Positions 55,117 through 62,910 of a stretch of 64,000 nucleotides of DNA are shown in pieces. This stretch comes from Adhaeribacter terrigena (GTDB taxonomy: Bacteria > Bacteroidota > Bacteroidia > Cytophagales > Hymenobacteraceae): positions 186,001 through 250,000 of the forward strand of contig NZ_JAEHFX010000004.1 in the NCBI RefSeq assembly GCF_016623615.1, in the 5' to 3' direction. The notes below the pieces were generated by a model. That model searched no databases. It was not told where the DNA came from and saw only the letters and a program-made list of their open reading frames with translations. Within the stretch, counting starts at the first letter, position 1. Every line of letters starts with the position of its first letter. The translations under genes were made by a program, and so were the position numbers.

Positions 55117-55221
55117 GAATATGCCGGTAAAAATAAAGATAATTTGGAGATTTGAAGATTAGAGAATTTGAAGATTGGAGATTTGAATATTTGGCGCTGG
55201 TTAATACGACTACCAGGCATT

Positions 55222-55250
55222 AGTTTTTAAGTTGAAAAGCATAGCGTTTT
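55222..55250 (-). repeat. Dispersed AACGSTA repeat, copy 15
   Basis: Minus strand: AAAACGCTATGCTTTTCA, spacer, AAAAACT. This is one of the best-conserved copies. Confidence 0.65.
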
Positions 55251-55376
55251 GTGAAAGTATTCGGACTACGAAATCCCCTGCTTTTAAAGGTTCTTTCCCA
55301 TCTTCAAATTTCCAAATCTAGAATAACCCCTGCCATACTTTTGCGTTGAAAAACGGGGAGATAATATTGAAGATTT

Positions 55377-56018
55377 GTGGATACAACGGCAGGTTTACGG
55401 CATATTTTTCTGGTGCGGCACTACGAGCCCGATGTGGAGCGCAGCGGCTTTTTTAATTGCGAAGAAGCTACCCGTTTCCTTTCCGATTACGATGCTGCCA
55501 GCCTGGTGAAAACAGCTTTTACGCGCCCGGCCGGCTTGCCCGAGAACCTGCCGAAAGTATATTGCAGCACTTTGCCGCGCGCCAGGCAAACGGCCCGTTT
55601 GCTTTACGGCGAAGAGATTGAACTGGTGGAAAATGCCGATTTCAACGAGTTCCAGCGCAAAATTTTCCAGCTGCCCTTGTTTAAATTCCCCATAGAAGTG
55701 TGGCTCACGGCGGCGCGTTTTTCCTGGCTGCTGGGCTTAAACAGCCGCGGGATCGAAACTTTTCGGCAGGCCAGGAAACGCGCCATGCGCTGCGCCGAAA
55801 CCCTGGCCGGCTACGCCGAAACCGAGGAAGAAGTGGTGTTGGTGGCGCACGGTTTTCTGAATGCCTTTATCCGACAGGCGCTTAAAAAACTGGGCTGGCG
55901 CATTGTTCGGCACGATGGCAATTCCTATCTGGGAGTAACGCAGCTGGTAAAACCCCATAGTTTGCAGGTGCCCGAAGAAATAGCCGCCATTTTGGCTGAA
56001 AAAAATGTTATGCGCTGA
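55377..56018 (+). CDS. Histidine phosphatase superfamily protein
   Basis: 213-aa cytoplasmic protein starting at GTG (55377). The phosphatase signature IFLVRHYEP near residues 9-18 supplies the nucleophilic His (RHY in place of the common RHG/RHA). YCSTLPRARQTARLL near 60 carries the second Arg, and VLVAHGFLNAFIRQAL near 160 gives the second His. These are the hallmark positions of the phosphoglycerate-mutase-like fold. Substrate unknown. It has an unusually long insert between the two halves (about 80-145) including an aromatic FPIEVWLTAARFSWLLG segment that might contact membrane or a lipid substrate. The same-strand lipoprotein gene follows after 75 bases. Confidence 0.82.
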   Translation: MDTTAGLRHIFLVRHYEPDVERSGFFNCEEATRFLSDYDAASLVKTAFTRPAGLPENLPKVYCSTLPRARQTARLLYGEEIELVENADFNEFQRKIFQLPLFKFPIEVWLTAARFSWLLGLNSRGIETFRQARKRAMRCAETLAGYAETEEEVVLVAHGFLNAFIRQALKKLGWRIVRHDGNSYLGVTQLVKPHSLQVPEEIAAILAEKNVMR

Positions 56019-56093
56019 ATTTTTCCGGAAACACAACCCTGTGCGCACTTTTTGAGTTTCGGGAGAAGAATTAGATTACGGCCTACCTGTTTT

Positions 56094-56804
56094 ATGAAAT
56101 ACCTGTTTTACCTGAGTTTTCTTTTTGTGTTTTTTTCCTGTAGCAGCCGCGAACCAAAAAGGTTTCCGGTAGTGAAATATGCCGGCGCCATGCGCAACGT
56201 AACCGAAAACCAGGATACTACCAATCATATTTATTTAGATACCATTAATCCGCACCGCCGTTTGTATGGTTTGGGACCTCTGCAGGGCATGACCGGCGAG
56301 ATCCTGATCATCGATGGCCGGCCGTATGCTTCTAAGATAAATGCCAAGGGCCGGAACCGGGTGCGGCAGACCTTCGAAGCGCGTTCGCCTTATTTTGTTT
56401 ATGCCCACGTGAAAGCCTGGGATCCGGCCGAACTGCCCGAAGACAGCATACTCGATAACCGCAAACTGGGCATGTATCTCGAAGAGCTGGCGAAAGAAAG
56501 AGGTATTGATGTAGAAAAACCTTTTCCGTTTATGCTGCAGGGCGAATTCCGGAAAATGAAATACCATGTTTCGTACATGCCAAAAAAGAAAAAGAAGCAC
56601 ATGCCACCCGAATTCTTTACCGAAGAAAACGCTGATGTGATCATTATCGGATTTTTTTCCAAGCATCATCAGGGTGTTTTTACCGAACCCGGCTCAAACG
56701 TAGTAATGAGTTTCATGACAACTTCGGCCTCGCACATCGGACAAATTGACCAACTTACGCTGAAAGGAAAAAGGGTACAATTACTGCTACCCGAATTTCC
56801 GTAA
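56094..56804 (+). CDS. Lipoprotein of unknown function
   Basis: 236-aa predicted lipoprotein. The ATG at 56094, not the in-frame one at 56052, gives a proper signal peptide (MKYLFYLSFLFVFFSCSS) with the lipidated Cys at residue 16. The mature protein has DGRPYASKINAKGRNRVRQT and a His/Lys-rich stretch YMPKKKKKHMPPEFF, then an IIGFFSKHHQGVFTEPGSNV segment. The pattern suggests the acetolactate decarboxylase-like fold (His-containing HQGVFT and SHIGQIDQLTL, where zinc ligands would sit), but I am not certain of the family. Cellular place: inner or outer membrane, periplasmic side. Next gene: rhomboid protease on the same strand, 60 bases away. Confidence 0.75.
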   Translation: MKYLFYLSFLFVFFSCSSREPKRFPVVKYAGAMRNVTENQDTTNHIYLDTINPHRRLYGLGPLQGMTGEILIIDGRPYASKINAKGRNRVRQTFEARSPYFVYAHVKAWDPAELPEDSILDNRKLGMYLEELAKERGIDVEKPFPFMLQGEFRKMKYHVSYMPKKKKKHMPPEFFTEENADVIIIGFFSKHHQGVFTEPGSNVVMSFMTTSASHIGQIDQLTLKGKRVQLLLPEFP

Positions 56805-56836
56805 TCCGTTTTGTGGCAGGCAGTTTTCGGGCCCGG

Positions 56837-56865
56837 AACGGTAGCGTTTTCACCCTAAAAACTAT
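56837..56865 (+). repeat. Dispersed AACGSTA repeat, copy 16
   Basis: AACGGTAGCGTTTTCA, spacer, AAAAACTATT. It occupies the space right before the rhomboid start. Confidence 0.55.
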
Positions 56866-57683
56866 TGCCTGTGGCTGCAGCTTTGCCTCGTTTTTTACAT
56901 GACCCGGTGCAGGAAGACGGAAACCGTTTGCGGCGCAGTTTTTTGCCGGGGCTGCTTTTTGCGGGTTTAATGTGGCTGGTTTTTGTGCCGGCATTTTTCC
57001 TCGATCTGGAATTAGGGCAATACGGCCTGTACCCCCGGCGGAGTTTTGGTTTGCTGGGAATCTTAACCGCGCCGCTGCTTCACGCCGATTGGGCCCATTT
57101 GCTTTCCAATACGTTTCCTTTAATTCTGCTGGCGGCCATGGTTTTTTACATGTTTCCGCGAAGTTCCGGCTGGATCATGCTTCTGCTTTACCTGGCTTCC
57201 GGAAGCCTGGCCTGGCTCATGGCGCGTCCCGGGTATCACGTGGGGGCTAGTGGGGTGGTTTATGCGCTGGCCAGTTTTATTTTTTTCAGCGGCATGTTCC
57301 GCCGCGACCGCAACGCCGTTATGTTTTCGGTGGTCATTTTCTTTCTTTACGGCGGCATGCTTTACGGTATTTTTCCCGCCGAGGGCCGGGTTTCCTGGGA
57401 ATCGCATCTGGCCGGCGGCATAGCCGGTATGTTTGCAGCGTTCTTTTTCCGGCACACCGAACTTTCGCCTGCAGAGCCAAAACCAGAGATCCGCACTGAT
57501 TACGATTTTCCGCAAACCATTACCAACCCGCCGGCCATAAATGCTTCTTTTACCGGTCAGCCCCAGCTCGTAATTCGCTATACTTTTGTGCCTAAAAAGC
57601 CGGAAGAAGTAAAATTGCTGCTTTCAGAAAACCCGGAGCCCGGCATAAACCCGGAATCGCCGGAGGAAAAACCCGGCTTCTGA
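56865..57683 (+). CDS. Rhomboid family intramembrane serine protease
   Basis: 272-aa membrane protein. About six transmembrane helices fill residues 28-200. The catalytic Ser is in GASGVVYALASF near 128, the His in SHLAGGIAGMF near 180, and the family HxxN motif in WAHLLSNTFPL near 75. Rhomboids cut single-pass membrane proteins inside the bilayer; the substrate is unknown. The soluble C-terminal tail (about 205-272) is Pro/Glu-rich. No ATG is available upstream of the first helix: the frame opens with TTG (56865), with GTG at 56871 as alternative, so the start is uncertain. The gene ends three bases before a perfect bidirectional terminator built from the dispersed repeat. Confidence 0.85.
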   Translation: MPVAAALPRFLHDPVQEDGNRLRRSFLPGLLFAGLMWLVFVPAFFLDLELGQYGLYPRRSFGLLGILTAPLLHADWAHLLSNTFPLILLAAMVFYMFPRSSGWIMLLLYLASGSLAWLMARPGYHVGASGVVYALASFIFFSGMFRRDRNAVMFSVVIFFLYGGMLYGIFPAEGRVSWESHLAGGIAGMFAAFFFRHTELSPAEPKPEIRTDYDFPQTITNPPAINASFTGQPQLVIRYTFVPKKPEEVKLLLSENPEPGINPESPEEKPGF

Positions 57684-57686
57684 AAT

Positions 57687-57730
57687 AAAAAAACGCTATA
57701 CTTTTCAACCTGAAAAGTATAGCGTTTTTT
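57687..57730. terminator. Perfect bidirectional terminator formed by the dispersed repeat (copy 17)
   Basis: AAAAAACGCTATACTTTTCA (57688-57707) and its exact reverse complement (57711-57730) surround ACC: a 20-bp perfect stem with A6/T6 ends. It lies between converging genes ending at 57683 (plus) and 57746 (minus), so it can stop both transcripts. Confidence 0.93.
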
Positions 57731-57745
57731 GTTAGACCAGATTGC

Positions 57746-59215
57746 TTATTTTTCCTGGAGAATCCGCAGGATCTGTTCCCAGAGCGCCTCGTAAGGAATG
57801 ATCTCGATCTCGGCGTAGGCATCGCCGGGCGCGGGCGTGTCGGCTAATTTATCGGCCAAAGCACGGCCTTTGCGGCGTACCTTAACAGGGTCCAGGTCTT
57901 CTTTTACCACCAGCATCAGCAATTTAAAGAAATACTGGGTGCGTAAACTGAAGTTATCTTTTAAATGTCGCCCCGAATATTTTTTCAGGCTTTCGATCCG
58001 GTACAAAAGCGCTTCCACTTCTTTCGATTTCAGGTAGTGCAGATATTGCAGGATCAGGATCGCTACGTTAAAGCCCTGTTTGTCTTTGCTGTATTCGGGT
58101 ACCGCAATAACAAAAGACTGGTAACTGAACTGGCGTTTTAAATGCCCATCCGGGAAAATAAAGTACAGGTAGGCGCGGTAAAGTTGCCACCGTTCCTGGG
58201 CTGCCCGGTTAATTTTCTGAAAGAACGGGTTATTATAAACTTCCTCGATCAGCTTCGTGGCTTCGTTATAATTCCCTGCGTGCATGGCCAGCAGGAAGTA
58301 GTTTTCCATGAACGCAAACCAGTTATTCGAAGAACGGTTAAAGCTATCTACGGCTTTGGCGGCAAAAGCCAGGCCCTGGGTAAACTGCTTGTCGCGCAGG
58401 TGGGCGTAAACGTTTATAAATTTGTTGTAGCGGTCGTCGAAGCGTTTGGGGTTTATTTTCTTCTTTTGAAGCATGCGCTGCGCCTCTAACGTTATGGTTA
58501 CAATGTCGGTGAAGTTATTGGTGAGTTCCTGGTACCAGATATTGGCTTTATAATAGGCCTCGAATAAACCAAAAGACTTGTATTTCTCCCAAAGGGCTTT
58601 TAAATGCTCAATATTGCTTTGCAGCGTAGGCAGGTATTTCTTTTTTGCACTTACCGACCGGTTTATTTCCAGTTTGGCCGTGTTGTAAATGGTTTCTGCT
58701 TCCTGTTCTTTTTGCAGCAACTCCTGATAACCCGGAATAAGCTTCGCTAAAGCTTTGTAACGAACAGCGCTGCCGGTTTGAGAATAAATGAACTGCAGTA
58801 GCTGGATCGAATTAACGATGGAAGAGGTGAGTTCGCTTTCCTGCGCTAACTTAAGTGCTTTGCGCAGGAGCTTTTCCGATATTTGATATTCGCCTTCTCT
58901 TATTAAAATATGGGCTTCGTAGATCAGGTTGAGGCATTCCTGTTCGTGCCGGTACGAAACCTTTAAAAAAGGATCGTTAAAATTCAGGAAATGCAGGTGA
59001 TTAAGTAATTTCCGGCGCAGGCGGGCCCGGGTCATGCGCAGCTCGGCTGAATCAGGCGTTTTCTTTTTATTTTTAGGATCAGTTATTTTCCCTTGCTGGT
59101 AGGCCTGAAAAAGTGCCAGTTCTTTCCCTGGTTTTTTCTCGGTAAAGTTTAGCAAAGGCGCATTTTTTTGATGCCTTTTTGTTACAATTTGCACCAATTT
59201 TTCCAGTTCTTTCAT
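57746..59215 (-). CDS. All-helical protein of unknown function
   Basis: 489-aa protein with no signal peptide or transmembrane helix. It is rich in Lys/Glu/Leu and appears to consist of helical hairpins like TPR or related solenoids (for example ISEKLLRKALKLAQESE and YKALAKLIPGYQELLQKEQE). The N-terminal part is basic (RMTRARLRRKLLNHLHFLNF). No catalytic motif is seen. I do not recognise a named family; similar proteins are typical Bacteroidota hypotheticals. It starts at the ATG at 59215. A perfect palindrome (59239-59260) lies 23 bases upstream, so the gene may be under operator control. It converges with the rhomboid gene at the shared terminator. Confidence 0.72.
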   Translation of the reverse strand: MKELEKLVQIVTKRHQKNAPLLNFTEKKPGKELALFQAYQQGKITDPKNKKKTPDSAELRMTRARLRRKLLNHLHFLNFNDPFLKVSYRHEQECLNLIYEAHILIREGEYQISEKLLRKALKLAQESELTSSIVNSIQLLQFIYSQTGSAVRYKALAKLIPGYQELLQKEQEAETIYNTAKLEINRSVSAKKKYLPTLQSNIEHLKALWEKYKSFGLFEAYYKANIWYQELTNNFTDIVTITLEAQRMLQKKKINPKRFDDRYNKFINVYAHLRDKQFTQGLAFAAKAVDSFNRSSNNWFAFMENYFLLAMHAGNYNEATKLIEEVYNNPFFQKINRAAQERWQLYRAYLYFIFPDGHLKRQFSYQSFVIAVPEYSKDKQGFNVAILILQYLHYLKSKEVEALLYRIESLKKYSGRHLKDNFSLRTQYFFKLLMLVVKEDLDPVKVRRKGRALADKLADTPAPGDAYAEIEIIPYEALWEQILRILQEK

Positions 59216-59238
59216 TTTGGTAAGTGCATAAGTGTCTG

Positions 59239-59260
59239 ATTTACAATGTAAATTGTAAAT
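59239..59260. promoter_or_regulatory. Perfect 22-base palindromic operator candidate
   Basis: ATTTACAAT (59239-59247), GTAA, ATTGTAAAT (59252-59260). Its position just upstream of the 59215 start codon suggests a regulator binding site; the protein is unknown. Confidence 0.5.
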
Positions 59261-59361
59261 TATGGGGCGCTGGTGGGGTTAAAATAAGGTGTTGCTTTTA
59301 AGGGTGCTTTTTCCTTTTCTACGCGCTTTATTTGTTCTTCCTTTGTAAAAGGGATTTCAGG

Positions 59362-59380
59362 CTTATTTGTTACAAATAAG
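59362..59380. promoter_or_regulatory. Perfect 19-base palindrome CTTATTTGT-T-ACAAATAAG
   Basis: The 9-bp arms are symmetric around one T. It lacks a T-tract, so it is more like an operator than a terminator. It lies midway in the gap and could serve either direction. Confidence 0.45.
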
Positions 59381-59568
59381 CAAAATTTCGTCTAAAGAAA
59401 AAAATGAAATCCTTTAAATTATGGAATAATAGCTTGATTTGATTGTGAAAAATTAGTTTGGTGCAATAGCGTAGCGTAAAAATTATTGTTACATTTAAGG
59501 GCATTGTTTCCTTTTATGCGGCTCTTTATTGGCTCACCTTTGCATAAACAATTAAACAATCACAAGCC

Positions 59569-59724
59569 ATGATCGAATTATTAGTCGCCGCCCTTATTCA
59601 ACTTGGTACTCTTACTGGTACGCCTACTGAAACTACAACTGCAGCTGCTGCTACTCAAACTACAGCTACCCCACCTCCAGCGCCAGGTACAGGCGGTACA
59701 GGCACTTGGGATGATAGCAACTAA
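59569..59724 (+). CDS. Small Thr/Ala/Pro-rich peptide (51 aa)
   Basis: A short frame with ATG at 59569. A hydrophobic start (MIELLVAALIQLGTL) precedes a low-complexity middle of Thr and Ala, a TPPPAPGTGGTGTW segment and an acidic end, WDDSN. No Shine-Dalgarno is seen, as usual in this phylum. It lies about 100 bases upstream of the peptide-type ABC transporter operon on the same strand. It may be a genuine small secreted or signalling peptide, or a RiPP-like or bacteriocin-like precursor. There is no conserved leader motif I can name and no maturase gene nearby. The T/A/P-rich codon content could also be chance, so confidence is moderate. Confidence 0.5.
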   Translation: MIELLVAALIQLGTLTGTPTETTTAAAATQTTATPPPAPGTGGTGTWDDSN

Positions 59725-59821
59725 GCCATTTAATTAGCACGCCTTCCTTTCAATTTTAAGACTTACGGATATTTTTTTCTTACTTTGTTTCTGAGCCCAG
59801 GTTTACGGGTTGCTGAAGCGC

Positions 59822-61549
59822 ATGAAGAAAATTAGTGTTTACCTGTTTGTTTTATTACTGATCATAACGGGCTGCCGGCGCCCGCAACCAGCCGGCAACG
59901 AAGTGCGCATCCGCATGGGGCAAGACCCGGAAAACCTCAGCCCGGTGAGCTATACCAGTAAAGATGCTGCCCAACTGATTAACCTGCTTTACCAGAGTTT
60001 ACTAACCGTAGACCTGGCCGATGGAAAACTGAAGCCTTTGCTGGCTGATAGTATGCCAACCGTGGTGAAGCAAGATAGTGTTTCGTTTTTTACGTACCGT
60101 ATTCGTCCGGAAGCAACCTGGGCCAATGGTGCGCCGGTAACGGCCGCCGATGTGATTTTTTCGCTGAAAGCGATCAAGTGCCCGCTGGTTAATAACGAAA
60201 AGATCCGTCCTGATTTTGAATTTATTCAGGAGGTCCGGACAGATGCTGCCGACCCTAAAAAGTTTACGCTGGTTTGTAAAGGCTTTACGCCCGAACACCT
60301 GCTTATGAGCGGCGAACGCTTTTTTATAATGCCCGAGTATCTAGGCGACCCGCAGGGTTTGCTGAAGCCATTTACGTTGCGGCAGCTGCAAAATAATTTC
60401 GATGCCTTAACGCAAAACCCGCAGATCGCGCAGTTTGCCGAACAGTTCAACAGCGCCGATTTTACCCGCAACCCCGAAAAACTGCAGGGCAGCGCCGGTT
60501 ATATTCTGGAAAACTGGACTACCGGCCAGCAGATACGGTTTAAGCGCAAGCCGGATTGGTGGGGAAATAAAACCTCGGAAGCCATTGGGCATCTTACGGC
60601 CAATCCCGAAAAAATAACCTTCCGCATAGTGCCCGACAACGCCGCGGCTTTGGTGGCTTTAAAAAACGGGCAACTGGACGTGTGGCAAAATGTTCCGGCC
60701 ACGATTTTTCAGCAGCTGCGCCAGGATAAAACCCAATCCGGGAAATTTCAATTCTTCACGCCGCAAACCTATTCCTTTGTTTACCTGGGTCTGAACGGGC
60801 AATCCGAAAAATTCAGCGATCCGCGCACCCGCCGCGCCATGGCGCATTTGTTAGATCTGGATGCAATTATCAAAACTACCCAGCAAAACCTGGCCGTAAA
60901 AACTGTTGGCCCCATCAGTCCCGCCGACAAACGTTTTTACAATTCCGCAATTCAGCCTTATGCCTATAATGTAACCCGAGCCACCGAATTGCTTTTGCTG
61001 GCCGGTTGGCAGAAAAACGGTAGCGTTTGGGAGAAAAAAAGTAACGGGCAAACCATTCAGTTGAAATTGAATTTAAGCTACAACGCCAGTAATTCCGAAT
61101 ACGAAAGCATTGCGCTTATTTTTCAGCAGGCCGCTGCCAAAGCCGGCATTCCCGTAGCCCTGCAGCCGCTCGAAAACGGAGTACTTACCAAAGATCTGAA
61201 AGCAGGAAACTTCGATGGGTTTATTCGTTCGCTAACCGGAAATCCGTTTGTGTTCAATTTTAAACCCATTCTGCATTCCGAAAGTATCGGCCCGGAGGGG
61301 ATGAATTATACCGGTTTTGGTACGCCGGAAAGTGACCGGTTAATTGAAGCGCTGTACACCAGTAATTCCGAAACCGAAAAAGCAAAAATGCTGAAACGTT
61401 TGCAGGAAATTCTGCACGACGAAAGCAATATGAGCTTTCTGTTCTTTCAGCAGGACCGCATTGTGGTAAACAAGCAATTGGGCAATCTTAAAATTTCGGG
61501 CATAAAACCGGGATATGATGTAAGCGCCTTTACTTTGCAGCAAGATTAA
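59822..61549 (+). CDS. Peptide/nickel-type ABC transporter substrate-binding lipoprotein
   Basis: 575-aa SBP_bac_5 family protein (DppA/OppA type). I chose the ATG at 59822 (MKKISVYLFVLLLIITGC, lipobox with Cys18) over a TTG 12 bases upstream. The mature part contains RIRPEATWANGAPVTAADV (the family signature around the WxDGxPxTAxDV motif) near 110, RFKRKPDWWG, FVYLGLNGQSEKFSDPRTRR, and a long C-terminal lobe to 575. It binds oligopeptides (or another ligand) in the periplasm and hands them to the two permeases encoded next. Two bases separate it from the first permease gene, so they form one operon. No ATPase gene is seen inside the window; it may lie downstream. A copy of the dispersed repeat lies in its codons at 61013. 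Confidence 0.88.
   Translation: MKKISVYLFVLLLIITGCRRPQPAGNEVRIRMGQDPENLSPVSYTSKDAAQLINLLYQSLLTVDLADGKLKPLLADSMPTVVKQDSVSFFTYRIRPEATWANGAPVTAADVIFSLKAIKCPLVNNEKIRPDFEFIQEVRTDAADPKKFTLVCKGFTPEHLLMSGERFFIMPEYLGDPQGLLKPFTLRQLQNNFDALTQNPQIAQFAEQFNSADFTRNPEKLQGSAGYILENWTTGQQIRFKRKPDWWGNKTSEAIGHLTANPEKITFRIVPDNAAALVALKNGQLDVWQNVPATIFQQLRQDKTQSGKFQFFTPQTYSFVYLGLNGQSEKFSDPRTRRAMAHLLDLDAIIKTTQQNLAVKTVGPISPADKRFYNSAIQPYAYNVTRATELLLLAGWQKNGSVWEKKSNGQTIQLKLNLSYNASNSEYESIALIFQQAAAKAGIPVALQPLENGVLTKDLKAGNFDGFIRSLTGNPFVFNFKPILHSESIGPEGMNYTGFGTPESDRLIEALYTSNSETEKAKMLKRLQEILHDESNMSFLFFQQDRIVVNKQLGNLKISGIKPGYDVSAFTLQQD
61013..61043 (+). repeat. Dispersed AACGSTA repeat, copy 18, inside the binding-protein gene
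   Basis: AAAAACGGTAGCGTTTGGG, spacer, AAAAAAAGTA. Encodes KNGSVWEKKS. Confidence 0.5.
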
Positions 61550-61551
61550 GC

Positions 61552-62895
61552 ATGCTTAAAAAAGCCGGAAAACGTATGTTGATCCTGTTGCCGGCAATCT
61601 GGCTGCTGGCTTCGGCAGTTTTTCTGTTAAGCAAAAGCATTCCCGGCTCGGCTACTGAAATGCAGTTTGAGCAGGCGGCCGAAAGCGCGAACAGCAGCGC
61701 GAAAGCCGAAGCCCGGCAACGCGCGTACCGGCAGCTTTTGCACCGCACCGGCCAGGATCTGCCGCTCTTTTATTTTCGCGTGGGCACCGTTGCAGAACCC
61801 GATACGCTGCATGAAATATTTCCGGAAAATGACCGCGTTGCCTTAAAAAAACTGGTCCACACCTACGGAAACTGGCCCGAGATTTCGGCTTATTATTTAG
61901 CGCTGCAGCAATTTGAAAAAATACTTCCGGGGCAGAATATTCCGCTGGAAACCAAACGGAAAAGTCTGCAGTTTGCCGGACAACTTTTAGAAACTTCAGA
62001 TCCGGTAAAGGCCAGAAAAACATTTACTGCGCTTCAAAAAATGCTATGTTTTCCAGCTGAAAAAGTGCTTTGTGATGATCTGGTAAACCTGCAGGCACGT
62101 TTTGAAAATGTAGTTGCGGCGCAAAAACCTGCTTTAAATTACCAACCGAAGTTTTTCTGGTACGGCACGCAAAATCAATATCACCGCTGGTTTGGGAATT
62201 TGCTGCGCAGTAACCTGGGTTACTCCAGCCGCGATATGCGCCCCGTTTCGGAAGTTATTTCCGAAGCCTTTGAGGTTACTATCTGGCTGGCCCTGGCGAC
62301 TTTTGTATTGGTTGCTGTTTCGGGACCGGCAATCGCTATGGTTTTAAGCCGGAAAAGTATGCATAAGAGCCGCGGAATGGTTTTAGGTTTTCTTTACGCC
62401 CTGGAAAGCGTTCCGCTATTTATCGTGGCGCTGGTTTTTCTGTCGGTAGCCGGTTATCTGGGTTGGTTTGGAAGTAATCCGGAAGAAACGGGTATGGGGC
62501 TGGCAATTGCGGTGCTGGCTCTGGTAAATCTGCCATATTTTACAACCCAGGCGTTTGTGGCTTTGCAGGGCGAGCTCCGCGAAAATTACGTGCTGACGGC
62601 GAAAGCCAAGGGGTTGTCTGAGAATAAAGTTCTGTTGCAGCACGCTTTCCGGAATACCCTGCTGCCGCTTATTACCTTGCTGGCCGATTTTTTTCCGGTA
62701 TTGCTGGCAGGTACAGTAGTTCTGGAAATTATTTTTTCGTTGCCGGGCATGGGGCGTTTGCTGGTAAGCGCAGTGCTGGCACGCGATTACGAAATTATTG
62801 CCGGCCTGGTATTGCTGACCGGTTTGCTTAAAATGCTGGCGCATTTGCTGGCCGATCTGTTTTATAACCTGGCCGATCCGCGCTTGCGAAATTAA
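61552..62895 (+). CDS. ABC transporter permease, DppB-type with long extracytoplasmic insert
   Basis: 447-aa permease. One helix (about 8-28, MLILLPAIWLLASAVFLLS) is followed by a soluble insert of about 190 residues (29-220) before the core permease domain (about 230-447) with five helices. The EAA loop RENYVLTAKAKGLSENKVLL near 345 is the site that contacts the ATPase. Typical DppB permeases are about 310-340 residues with a shorter loop, so the insert is unusual. It carries a repeat-family copy at 62036-62066 (coding KMLCFPAEKVL). Role: forms the transmembrane pore with the DppC-type partner encoded 15 bases downstream. The ATG at 61552 is two bases after the binding-protein stop. Confidence 0.87.
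   Translation: MLKKAGKRMLILLPAIWLLASAVFLLSKSIPGSATEMQFEQAAESANSSAKAEARQRAYRQLLHRTGQDLPLFYFRVGTVAEPDTLHEIFPENDRVALKKLVHTYGNWPEISAYYLALQQFEKILPGQNIPLETKRKSLQFAGQLLETSDPVKARKTFTALQKMLCFPAEKVLCDDLVNLQARFENVVAAQKPALNYQPKFFWYGTQNQYHRWFGNLLRSNLGYSSRDMRPVSEVISEAFEVTIWLALATFVLVAVSGPAIAMVLSRKSMHKSRGMVLGFLYALESVPLFIVALVFLSVAGYLGWFGSNPEETGMGLAIAVLALVNLPYFTTQAFVALQGELRENYVLTAKAKGLSENKVLLQHAFRNTLLPLITLLADFFPVLLAGTVVLEIIFSLPGMGRLLVSAVLARDYEIIAGLVLLTGLLKMLAHLLADLFYNLADPRLRN
62036..62066 (+). repeat. Dispersed AACGSTA repeat, copy 19, inside the DppB-type gene
   Basis: AAAAAATGCTATGTTTTCCA, spacer, AAAAAGTG. It lies in the extracytoplasmic insert codons. Confidence 0.55.
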
Positions 62896-62910
62896 ACCTG
62901 AACAAATAAA

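Larger units (their letters stand above)
55083..55376. other. Divergent intergenic region with two repeat families
   Basis: It holds AACGSTA copies at 55086-55116 (plus) and 55222-55250 (minus). A low-complexity array of AGATTTGAAGATT-type units lies at about 55140-55192, with an inverted partner (CTTCAAATTTCCAAATCTA) at about 55302-55320. The plus-strand TACTTTTG at 55336-55343 matches the -7 consensus for the gene starting at 55377, though no clear -33 box precedes it. Confidence 0.5.
59216..59568. other. Divergent intergenic region with two perfect palindromes
   Basis: This 353-base AT-rich gap lies between the minus-strand helical-protein gene and a plus-strand small peptide gene. It holds the palindromes listed separately and several TGTTACA words. 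No longer coding frame is seen. Confidence 0.55.

Noticed and set aside
55140..55192. AGATTTGAAGATT-type low-complexity array as a regulatory cluster.
   Set aside because: It is imperfect and AT-rich, and similar stretches are common between genes in this phylum; I have no support for function.
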